Assembly: GCA_048058975.1 (NCBI GenBank)
Contig: JBLLNP010000014.1
Coordinates: forward strand, 1-64,000
Direction: 5' to 3'
From: RHLJ01 sp048058975
GTDB taxonomy: Bacteria > Bacteroidota > Rhodothermia > Balneolales > Balneolaceae
Length of the DNA stretch: 64,000 bases
Shown: positions 45,035-53,024 of the stretch, in pieces
Numbering within the stretch: position 1 is the first letter of the stretch
How the letters are laid out: every line of letters begins with the position of its first letter
Translations under genes and position numbers: made by a program
The notes under the pieces: model-generated
What the model was told of the DNA's origin: nothing
What the model saw: the letters and a program-made list of their open reading frames with translations, nothing else
The model's database searches: none

Positions 45035-45072
45035 AAAAAATTTTTTCTCATTTTTTTAAAAAAACTTTAGAA

Positions 45073-46119
45073 ATGCCTGTAAACAGAAATGCTTTAATAA
45101 GATATCGGACTATTGATAAGTGCCTTAGAAACAGGCAGAAGCTATGGTCACTTGATAAATTAATCCATGAATGTTCGGAAGCTTTGTATGAATATGAAGG
45201 AATAGAAAAAGGAGTAAGCAAAAGAACCATTCAGTCGGATATCCAGATTATGCGCTCAGATAAACTGGGGTATAATGCACCAATAATTGTAAAAGAAAAG
45301 AAGTATTACACCTATTCGAACCCGGAATATACCATCACAAATATCCCGCTAACCGATCAGGATTTGGGAATGCTGAATGAGGTTGTGGAAATATTGAAGC
45401 AGTTCAAGGGCTTTTCCCATTTTGAGGATATGGAAGAGATGGTAAAGAAGCTGGAGGAGAAGGTGAACACCAGTAAGTCAGAAAACAGATCTATTATTGA
45501 TTTCGAGAAAACAGAAGGCTTGAAGGGCATACACTATCTGGATGAATTATATCAGGCTATTCAAAAAGAACAAGTTCTTAAAATTACTTACCAATCATTT
45601 CGTGCAAGAAAACCAGGCCAGTTCGAATTTCATCCTCAATTTTTGAAGGAATTTAATAACCGGTGGTTCCTGATAGGAGTTAAGGGTAAAGGTCAAAATA
45701 TTATGGTAATTGCACTAGACAGAATAAAGAAAATAGAAAGTGCAAAAGATCAGGAGTATATAAAGATTGATATAACCGCTAAGGAATACTTTAAGGAGGT
45801 AATTGGAGTAACTGTTAGCCCTACATCAAGAGCAAGGAAAGTTAAAATTTTTGTGGATAGAAGAATGGCACCATATGTAGTGACAAAACCTCTTCATCCT
45901 TCCCAGAAAATCGAAATGATTCTAAATGGTGGAGTAATTATCACATTAACTGTCCAATTAAATTTTGAGCTTGAAGGTAAAATTTTGAGTTTTGGAGATT
46001 CAATGAAGGTAATTGCTCCTAAAAAGCTTGTTTCCCAAATCAATAAAAAGCTCCGATTAGCCATTAAAAATTATGATAACTTGAACTACCCTTATAAAGA
46101 ACACGACAAAGAGGGTTAG
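45073..46119 (+). CDS. WYL-domain transcriptional regulator
   Basis: The 348-residue protein has a winged-helix N-terminus (residues 6-85, with GVSKRTIQSDIQIMRSD as the recognition helix). A helical middle follows, then a WYL domain around residues 165-245 (VLKITYQSFRARKPG, RWFLIG, VIALDRIKKIE) and a WCX-like C-terminus. WYL proteins sense ligands, possibly nucleic acids or nucleotides, and often control defence or repair genes. Divergence from the TROVE/Y RNA/RtcB operon makes it the likely regulator of that operon, in place of the RtcR activator seen with other rtcB loci. Confidence 0.85.
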   Translation: MPVNRNALIRYRTIDKCLRNRQKLWSLDKLIHECSEALYEYEGIEKGVSKRTIQSDIQIMRSDKLGYNAPIIVKEKKYYTYSNPEYTITNIPLTDQDLGMLNEVVEILKQFKGFSHFEDMEEMVKKLEEKVNTSKSENRSIIDFEKTEGLKGIHYLDELYQAIQKEQVLKITYQSFRARKPGQFEFHPQFLKEFNNRWFLIGVKGKGQNIMVIALDRIKKIESAKDQEYIKIDITAKEYFKEVIGVTVSPTSRARKVKIFVDRRMAPYVVTKPLHPSQKIEMILNGGVIITLTVQLNFELEGKILSFGDSMKVIAPKKLVSQINKKLRLAIKNYDNLNYPYKEHDKEG

Positions 46120-46122
46120 GAG

Positions 46123-46788
46123 CTATTCCGCCAACCCAAAAACCTCTTCTCCCTCAAGTATAGTTTTTGTCTCTGTCTCATTTATTCCATTAATCATAGC
46201 TTGAGCAACTTGCCGGGCATGGATGGGTTTGTATTTCTTAAGGGGAGGGAGTACCGTAAATAAGTTAGCGGCGATAATTCCAACCCTTTCCCAAAATCTG
46301 GACTCAGAACGGTCTCCTTTTAGAAATGAAGGTCGCACTATGAGCACTTTTTTAAAACCAATTTTCTGAACTTCTTTATCCAATCGACCTTTCATATTCA
46401 GGTAAAAGTTTTTATTCCCTTTTGATGCCCCAAGTGATGAAACCAATGCATAAGAATAAACACCATTCGAAGCAGCGGCTTTTGCGGCATCCAACTGGTG
46501 GTCATAATCAATTTTCCATTGAGCGTTTTCACTTCCAGCTTTTTTAAGGGTGGTTCCAAGGGCCGAATAAAGCTCATCTCCTTTAAGCATGTGTCTCCAA
46601 ATATTTAGTTCATCAAATTTGATGACATGTTCAATAAGCTTTGGATGTGAAACACCGGTTTTACGGCGATGAAAGACCAGAACTTTACTGTATCTCTGGT
46701 CAGATAATAAAAGCTGGAGAATGTGCGATCCTACAAGTCCGGTGGCTCCAACAAGAATGGCCGTTTTCCCTTTTGTACTGCTGCTCAT
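46123..46788 (-). CDS. NAD(P)-binding Rossmann protein (atypical SDR, HTATIP2-like)
   Basis: The 221-residue protein has the dinucleotide loop GATGLVGSHILQLLL near residue 13 and an HTATIP2/TIP30-like middle (YSALGTTLKKAGS, then YALVSSLGASKGNKNFYLNMKG). An extended-SDR YxxxK is reduced to YLNMKG. Such proteins bind NADP(H); the substrate is unknown, and a role in redox or nucleotide-sugar chemistry is only a guess. It converges with the WYL gene three bases away. Confidence 0.75.
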   Translation of the reverse strand: MSSSTKGKTAILVGATGLVGSHILQLLLSDQRYSKVLVFHRRKTGVSHPKLIEHVIKFDELNIWRHMLKGDELYSALGTTLKKAGSENAQWKIDYDHQLDAAKAAASNGVYSYALVSSLGASKGNKNFYLNMKGRLDKEVQKIGFKKVLIVRPSFLKGDRSESRFWERVGIIAANLFTVLPPLKKYKPIHARQVAQAMINGINETETKTILEGEEVFGLAE

Positions 46789-46861
46789 CCCGAAGTATAT
46801 AAAATGAGGTGTTTAAATGCATTAGGATGAAATAATACAGAGAAGTTAAGCAGTTTTAATC

Positions 46862-48070
46862 TTATTCATTCGCTCCAAGTACTCTTTTAACTATGCCGTC
46901 CATTGCCGAATTTTGAATCCAGCGAGCAACTATAACCAAATCGTTTTCTTTATCCACATACACCATATTGGTGCCAGCTCCTAAGTGTCGAACAGAAGAT
47001 TCAGGCGCGCTGGGTAACCCTTCTTTATTTCCATTCAAGAAGAAATTCATATACCCATATTCGGGATTTGCTACTGTTGGGGTTCGGGCCATTTCAAGCC
47101 ATTCTTTAGAAATAATCTGCTCTCCATTCCAGTTGCCATCATTAAGAAGTAAATATCCTAACCTGGCTTGATCCCTGGCGGAGATAAACATTCCTCCACC
47201 CCAATGCCCTCCACCACTTACGCTTTGCATAAGTTGACCATCAATTACCACCCAGCTTGTTTCATATCCATGCCAGCGCCAGGTTGGGGAAGCGCCAATC
47301 TTATCCATCATGTGTTCTTTAAGAATTTTGGGTAATGGCTCTCTTAACACATTTAGGGCAGCCAGCGCAAGTAAATTCACCCTTACATCGTTGTATTCCC
47401 ACTCAGTTCCGGGCTCAAAACGGTCACGGGTTATCCATTCATTTCTTGGTCCGCTTGGCCGATCTGCCCAGTCAGGTTTTCCAAATAGGCTTCCTTCCCA
47501 GTCAGATGTTTGGCGGAGCAGATGATCCCAGGTTATTTTTGAGTTATGCTCTCCCTTGAAGGGCTCAAGGACTTTAGCTTTCCCAATATCGTCTGACTTA
47601 GGCATGTTATCATCAAATTCCATGATTAGTATCGGAGCCATATACTCATCTACTTTGTCATGTACATCCTGAATCAGACCCATATCATAAGCCAACCCAA
47701 CCGTAGTGCTTAGAAAAGTTTTAGTTACGCTGTGTGTCATATCCACACGGAAAGGTTCACCCCATTCAGCCACAATATATCCGTCTTTGATGATGATCCC
47801 GGTCTGATCGCCCCGGTCTTTAAAAGGCCCGATTCCGTCACCAAAGGGTTCCCGGCCAAATGTTTGGTAATGATTCAATTCCATACTTCGGGGGTTCGTA
47901 CTCTCCATTGATTGTGCATATTCAATGGCAGCTTGTATAGAGTCGGGATTTAGTCCTAGTTCCTGAGGGGTCTTGTTTTGCCAATTGCCCCATGTACCGG
48001 GAAAGTAAGTTTGAGCAACACCGGATGAGCCAAAAAAAAGGGATAAGAGAAGTACAAAAAAGAGACGCAT
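46862..48070 (-). CDS. Secreted serine hydrolase, class C beta-lactamase family
   Basis: The 402-residue protein has a signal peptide (GSSGVAQ). It has SxxK as SVTK near residue 114 (MTHSVTKTFLS), and NDVRVN near 230 lies at the YxN position (WEYNDVRVN). The third motif is the atypical WGGGMF stretch near 290 instead of KTG. It resembles penicillin-binding-protein-like esterases. It differs from the hydrolase at 32883 and is not a recent paralog. Confidence 0.8.
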   Translation of the reverse strand: MRLFFVLLLSLFFGSSGVAQTYFPGTWGNWQNKTPQELGLNPDSIQAAIEYAQSMESTNPRSMELNHYQTFGREPFGDGIGPFKDRGDQTGIIIKDGYIVAEWGEPFRVDMTHSVTKTFLSTTVGLAYDMGLIQDVHDKVDEYMAPILIMEFDDNMPKSDDIGKAKVLEPFKGEHNSKITWDHLLRQTSDWEGSLFGKPDWADRPSGPRNEWITRDRFEPGTEWEYNDVRVNLLALAALNVLREPLPKILKEHMMDKIGASPTWRWHGYETSWVVIDGQLMQSVSGGGHWGGGMFISARDQARLGYLLLNDGNWNGEQIISKEWLEMARTPTVANPEYGYMNFFLNGNKEGLPSAPESSVRHLGAGTNMVYVDKENDLVIVARWIQNSAMDGIVKRVLGANE

Positions 48071-48124
48071 ACAACCAGATTTAATTGAGATTCGGATTGA
48101 ATCTACAAAAAAACTTTTATTTGA

Positions 48125-48160
48125 CCTCCCCTCTATCTCCTCTTTAATAAGGAGGGGAGG
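48125..48160. repeat. CCTCCCC/GGGGAGG inverted repeat
   Basis: CCTCCCC (48125-48131) and GGGGAGG (48154-48160) flank an AT-rich centre between two minus-strand genes. It resembles the dispersed element at 52612. Confidence 0.5.
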
Positions 48161-48230
48161 CTCTAACTCAAAATTTAGAAGTAGTGTAAAAGTCAGTGGA
48201 GGTAAAGATCTAGGGAATTATGAAGAAAAG

Positions 48231-48973
48231 TTAAACTCCCAACTGTAGTTTTACCTCTTTCACTCTTCTCCGGGAGACGCTTATTTGGGCTCCGTTTTTT
48301 AGTTTTATCTCATAAGAGCCTGAAAACCATGGAATGAGCTCCGATATGTACTTTACATTTACCAGGTAGGAACGGTGTGATCGAATAAACCTCCCATCAG
48401 AAAGTCTTTTTTCAAGCAGATCCAGGGTTCCTTCTATTCGGAATTTTTTATCTGAAGTATGGGCATACAACAACTTATCATCTGCTTCTATATACAACAC
48501 ATCATTAATATCCAGAATGTGGATGCCCCGTCCTTTTTTAGCTGTTAACACATGCAAAGGCTTTTCTTTTTGTTCTTCGAGTACATGTTCAAGCGATTCA
48601 GACTGTCTGAGTTTCAATCGAGAAAAGTCTTTAAGCCTCGCAACACATTCCGTAAGACGCTCCAATCGAACGGGCTTTGTAGATAGTCCAATGCATGTAC
48701 TTCAAATGCCTTAATCGCATACTGATCATAAGCGGTAACAAATACGATATATGGAATTGGTTTTTCCAACAAAGAAACTACATCAAAACCATCGAGTCCG
48801 GGCATTTGAATATCCAGGAATACTACATCGGGTTTTAGTTTATTAATCTGTTCAACGGCATCAGATGCTTGCCCCGATTCACCAATAATTTCTACTTCAC
48901 TTTTGGAATGATCAAGCAAGGATCGAAGGCGATCCCTTGCTAAGGGTTCATCATCAACCAGGAATGCTTTCAT
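48231..48973 (-). pseudogene. LytTR-type response regulator, frameshifted
   Basis: The N-terminal receiver (from the ATG at 48973: AFLVDDEPLARDRL, phospho-Asp in FLDIQMPGLDG) stays open until HALDYL. There the frame changes at about 48680: one base appears to be missing in the Leu codon. From 48680 down to 48231 the alternative frame reads TKPV-RLERLTECVARLKD, then a LytTR DNA-binding domain (IHILDINDVLYIEADDKLLYAH, GRFIRSHRSYLVN, SVSRRRVKEVK). The joined product would be a normal ~248-residue AgrA/LytR-type regulator. The histidine kinase gene upstream overlaps its start by 20 bases. Confidence 0.8.
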
Positions 48974-50090
48974 AAGAAGCCTTTTGTTTAGGTTCAAAAT
49001 GAGGGTGTTCATCTAAAAACGAAATGGGGAAACGAAGTATCAGACTGTGTTCCAAAATTGCACCATCAACTTCATCTCCAAAATGTAATTTCAACCGCTG
49101 AAACACATTTGAAAGGCCGGTTCCTTTCTCAAGAAGCTTTTCAAAATTGTTGTGGGGGAATCCCGGTCCGGTATCAGAAACTGCTAACTCGATTAAATCA
49201 TTATTAGAGCTAATTGAAACTGTTATCGTATGATTTCCTTCTTTTTTACTTACACCATGTTTAATAGAGTTTTCTACCAAAGGTTGAAGAGTAAGTACCG
49301 GAACACTCACATTAAGCAATGTATCAGGTACTTGAATATTTACAGTTAACCGCTCTTTAAACCGGGCTTTTTCAATATTCAGGTATAGATTTATGATTTC
49401 CAACTCATCTTTTAAGCACACCATCGGGGTTTCGCTTGCTCGTAAGGTATAACGAAATACATCTGCTAAATCTTCAGTCACTGCCTCAGCTTCAGATGGA
49501 GATATGCGAATAAGCGCTGCTATAGAATTAAGTGAATTGAATAAAAAATGGGGATTGATCTGGGCCCGAAGCGCACTTAGCTCAGAATCGACCCGGCGCT
49601 TTTCTGCATCCATAGAACGCCGCATATAAGCCGTAGAATAGAAAAATCCGTTTGTCATTAAGATTCCAACAAGGCAAAATAAGGCGATTAATGTCAATCC
49701 GATTTCAGATTTGGAAGACTCCATAGCAGAATGATCATAAAGAAGACCATGGATAGATTCTGTAATAATAAAACCAAGACCAAATCCCAAGACTGAAACC
49801 AGAGCTTGTACTGTCCCATGAATAAAAAGCACATTTTTTTTATGTAGAGGGAATTTTTTGACCAAAGGATTCCATGATAACCTGAAAAATAATAAGAAAA
49901 GGAAGGCATAAATCGCAGAAAAGAGATATCCATCCCACCACATTCCATTCATAGTTTCAGGATCCAGATTAGTAAAAACCCAGGTACTAACGGTGCCAAG
50001 TGAAATGGTGAAAAAAACCCATAGCCCAAATAACATATTGTTGAAGTTTTTTGGGGTATCAACTGAAATTATGTGTTTGTTTTGAGCCAT
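48954..50090 (-). CDS. LytS-type sensor histidine kinase
   Basis: The 378-residue protein has four to five N-terminal TM helices. It then has a His_kinase domain (LRAQINPHFLFNSLNSIAALI, with the phospho-His in NPHFLFN near residue 195) and an HATPase_c domain (LVENSIKHGV, then DTGPGF). This is the LytS/AlgZ architecture that partners with LytTR regulators. The partner regulator follows with a 20-base overlap, but its frame is broken. The signal is unknown. Confidence 0.88.
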   Translation of the reverse strand: MAQNKHIISVDTPKNFNNMLFGLWVFFTISLGTVSTWVFTNLDPETMNGMWWDGYLFSAIYAFLFLLFFRLSWNPLVKKFPLHKKNVLFIHGTVQALVSVLGFGLGFIITESIHGLLYDHSAMESSKSEIGLTLIALFCLVGILMTNGFFYSTAYMRRSMDAEKRRVDSELSALRAQINPHFLFNSLNSIAALIRISPSEAEAVTEDLADVFRYTLRASETPMVCLKDELEIINLYLNIEKARFKERLTVNIQVPDTLLNVSVPVLTLQPLVENSIKHGVSKKEGNHTITVSISSNNDLIELAVSDTGPGFPHNNFEKLLEKGTGLSNVFQRLKLHFGDEVDGAILEHSLILRFPISFLDEHPHFEPKQKASYESIPG

Positions 50091-50113
50091 GGATGAATGA
50101 TCAGAAAAAAGGG

Positions 50114-52399
50114 TCAGAATTCAAACTTAAAGCCGCTCACAGGTAGTAGGTTGAATTGAGTGGCGCGATCAACTTCCTGGGTTCGGATATTCCAGAAATC
50201 GGTTTCCACGTTTTGTTGATTGTAAGCATTCCATACTTCGAGAAAGAGTACCATATTTGTTCGTTTTAAGAAGAAACGGCGGTCAACCCTTGTGAACAAG
50301 GAATGGTAGGCCGGATAACGTTCCTCATTAAATCGGGATACATCCAGCACCTCAGTATTTTGATTAGCGGAAGCTACTGCATCAACCGGGGTATAAGTTC
50401 TTCCACCAAGAATACTCCAGCGTACACTTATTTCCCATAAATCGTTAGGACGATATCCACCAATTACGCTAAAGAGATACCTGTTATCAAAATTTCGATC
50501 CTGCCACGTTCCGGTAAAATCCCTATGTCTTGTTCTGAAGAAAGAACCTGAAACCATACCGTAGAAATCGACCGCCAGTTTCTTTTGAATAAGGACTTCA
50601 ATCCCACGTGAATAGGCTTCGCCATTATCCTCCAGGGCGCTGTAGAACTGCTGGAAGGAATCCAGTACATAATTTCGGTCACCAACAGAATTTATTTCAG
50701 GAAGGATTGGTGCATTTCTGTATTCCTTGTCGTAAAGTTCAACTGTAAGTTTGGTATCATCGGTTAACAGGTAATCAATACCAATAATGTACTGATTGGA
50801 TCTGGTACTTTTTAGATTTGCCAAATCCGCATTTTGTGAGATCAGGTATCTCGGAACCGCCTGATAATAAAGTCCCGTAGAAAAGTTAAAACCTAGTCTA
50901 TTTGTTGCCTGATAACGAGCCTTAAATCTGGGAGAAAGGTTCACATCATCATTGTACGAGTTATAAGTAGAGCGAAGCCCAAAAGTAGCTGAAAGTTTCG
51001 AGCCAGGTTGAATAGTATAGGCGGCAAACACTGAACTCAAACTTCCATTTACATCATCATTGCGGGTAAAATCAGGGCGATCCTCACCGGATTGGTTAGT
51101 TTCAGCAGCAATAAAGTAATCGTACTTATTTTGTTCAGCGCGAACTTCAAAACCAAACTCGAGGCTATTCGAAGTATTTAACCGGAAATAAGAAGAGCTT
51201 CTTAGCACAGCCATTGCTTCTCTGGAGTTAAAATCAAGACTTGGAGTCTGAGTTAGCACATCAGTAAGCAACTGTTCCTGTTGTCGGAAGGAATAAGAGA
51301 TTGAGGTATTGGTGAAGCCATTTCCCCAAAGACGTTTCCAGTTTATTCCGCTAGTATTTTGATCGTTTTGATTGGAAACGGCATCCGAAAAACCTTCATC
51401 AAAGGCTTCTTCAATGTCATTTTCAAATAAACTGGTTCCATAGATATTCAGAAAAGAGAAGGAGTTTTTAGAATTCGGTTTGAAGGTGACTTTTGCCTGT
51501 GCATCGGCAAAAGAAGGGGCACCTCCGGCATTAATTGCCGAGGCAATTAAATCCAGATAGCTGCGACGGGCAGAAACAAGAAAGCTGGTATTTTCAGAAA
51601 TGGGACCGTCTAAGTTGAATACAAATCCGGCTAAATTTGCTCCAATATCTCCGCGGAGACGGTTAAGATTTCCATCCCGATAAGTGATATCAGAAACTGA
51701 AGAAAGATGATTTCCAAACTCGGCAGAAAAACCACCTGCAGCAAAATCGATATCAGAAACAAGTTCTGTATTTACGATACCAATCGGACCATTCGACTGA
51801 CCACTTTGCGTTCTGAAGTGCCGGACATCAGGAAGTGGAATGTTGTCGATGTAATAGCCATTTTCGGTGGGGCTTCCTCCCCGTACCAGCATGTCCTGAC
51901 TGGTTTCACCTTTAGTAGCCACACTTGGTAGAGCGTTTAGAACTCTCGCTAATTCCTGAGCTGCTCCCGGAGAACGGCGGATTTCTTCGGGAGTAAAAGA
52001 TACTTTTCCAATACCATCGGTAGATACTTCAGAAAAGTAACCGGAAGTGACAGTTATTTCCTCTCCCTGAACGGGTGATAAATTCAGTTTGATTTCCAGC
52101 ACCTGCTCCCGGTTCGAACCCACTACAATATCAGGAAGGGTACGGGTTTCGTAGCCGATATATCGTACTATAAGGGTATAAATTCCTGGCGCTAATTTGG
52201 AAATCTCAAAGTTACCATCCAGATCAGAGGCAGTACCGGTTAGTGTTTTTTCAATCAGGATATTTACCCCGATTAAGGGTTCTAATGTTTGGGCATCTAT
52301 CACCTTTCCTGAGATAGAACCCTCACGCTGGTTGTTTTGCGCCAGGATCAGAGCTGGTAGCATGAGTAGAAGGAGAATAAAAAAGAGTAAGCGAGTCAT
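50114..52399 (-). CDS. TonB-dependent receptor
   Basis: The 761-residue protein has a signal peptide and a CarboxypepD_reg-like domain (GSISGKVIDAQTLEPLIGVNI, about 26-105). A plug follows (GAAQELARVLNALPSVATKGETSQDMLVRGG through FAAGGFSAEFGNHLSSVSDI), then a barrel ending in GFKFEF. The plug with RNALPSV and DMLVRGGSPTENGYYIDNIP matches the subgroup of receptors found with surface-exposed peptidases or cobalamin-like substrates. No SusD partner is nearby. It is transcribed just upstream of the LytS kinase, on the same strand. Confidence 0.9.
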   Translation of the reverse strand: MTRLLFFILLLLMLPALILAQNNQREGSISGKVIDAQTLEPLIGVNILIEKTLTGTASDLDGNFEISKLAPGIYTLIVRYIGYETRTLPDIVVGSNREQVLEIKLNLSPVQGEEITVTSGYFSEVSTDGIGKVSFTPEEIRRSPGAAQELARVLNALPSVATKGETSQDMLVRGGSPTENGYYIDNIPLPDVRHFRTQSGQSNGPIGIVNTELVSDIDFAAGGFSAEFGNHLSSVSDITYRDGNLNRLRGDIGANLAGFVFNLDGPISENTSFLVSARRSYLDLIASAINAGGAPSFADAQAKVTFKPNSKNSFSFLNIYGTSLFENDIEEAFDEGFSDAVSNQNDQNTSGINWKRLWGNGFTNTSISYSFRQQEQLLTDVLTQTPSLDFNSREAMAVLRSSSYFRLNTSNSLEFGFEVRAEQNKYDYFIAAETNQSGEDRPDFTRNDDVNGSLSSVFAAYTIQPGSKLSATFGLRSTYNSYNDDVNLSPRFKARYQATNRLGFNFSTGLYYQAVPRYLISQNADLANLKSTRSNQYIIGIDYLLTDDTKLTVELYDKEYRNAPILPEINSVGDRNYVLDSFQQFYSALEDNGEAYSRGIEVLIQKKLAVDFYGMVSGSFFRTRHRDFTGTWQDRNFDNRYLFSVIGGYRPNDLWEISVRWSILGGRTYTPVDAVASANQNTEVLDVSRFNEERYPAYHSLFTRVDRRFFLKRTNMVLFLEVWNAYNQQNVETDFWNIRTQEVDRATQFNLLPVSGFKFEF

Positions 52400-52611
52400 T
52401 TTTAGCGAATTAGTTTTTGATTCACAGCAAAACTATCAGTGAAAAACTACTTATCGAGGTTGTACAGGATTAGCGGAGCAAAAACAGGATGAACGGTAGA
52501 AGAGAAGGAGTAAGTGGTTTTTTATTTCGAAGGATAGAATAGACTTAGAAAACTAATGCTCACCGAAAATACTACTCTTTAGATATCTCATTTCTTTTGA
52601 AATGACAACTC

Positions 52612-52658
52612 ATTCTCCCCTTGAGGGGAGTACCGCGAAGCGGGGAGGGGTGTCACCC
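52612..52658. repeat. CTCCCC/GGGGAG palindromic repeat
   Basis: CTCCCCTTGAGGGGAG is a palindrome at 52615-52630. It is followed by ACCGCGAAGCGGGGAGGGGTG. The element reaches into the stop codon of the VOC gene. Confidence 0.6.
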
Positions 52659-53024
52659 CAAGTCCTTTACAAAAATAATGGCGTTATGATTAGGAGAGTA
52701 AAACCCAATCTCATCGGTTCCCCAGGGAGTATTATTCCGGCGCTTTATTTCGAAGCCTTTTTTCTCAAACTCCTGTTGAAGAACATCTAAATCATTCACC
52801 CAAATCTTTACTTGCTGAGCCGCATTTTTGGAAGGCATGTCTTCTTCAAATTGAAACTGAATATGAATGCGTTCTTTTTCTCTTCCCATAACCGCATAGT
52901 CGAGCTTATCGGAATATTGCAGAGAGTCATATATATTTTTGAAGCCAAGCTTTTCAAAGAATTCAATTTCAGTTTGTACATCGTTGGCTGGGAGGACGGG
53001 TGAGATGTTTTGAAGATTAACCAT
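52653..53024 (-). CDS. VOC-superfamily (glyoxalase-like) protein
   Basis: The 123-residue protein has two beta-alpha-beta-beta-beta units typical of VOC proteins: SPVLPANDVQTEIEFFEKLGF at the start and AVMGREKERIHIQFQF in the first half. It ends with YSPNHNAIIFVKD. Metal-ligand His/Glu positions are plausible but not confirmed. Functions in the family include glyoxalase, dioxygenase and resistance proteins; this length with IHIQFQF fits the bleomycin-resistance-like group. It overlaps the KAP gene by eight bases. Confidence 0.8.
   Translation of the reverse strand: MVNLQNISPVLPANDVQTEIEFFEKLGFKNIYDSLQYSDKLDYAVMGREKERIHIQFQFEEDMPSKNAAQQVKIWVNDLDVLQQEFEKKGFEIKRRNNTPWGTDEIGFYSPNHNAIIFVKDLG

Noticed and set aside
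52400..52652. A hidden gene in the intergenic region between the TonB receptor and the VOC gene
   Set aside because: Only short frames without recognisable motifs, plus the palindromic repeat at its end.
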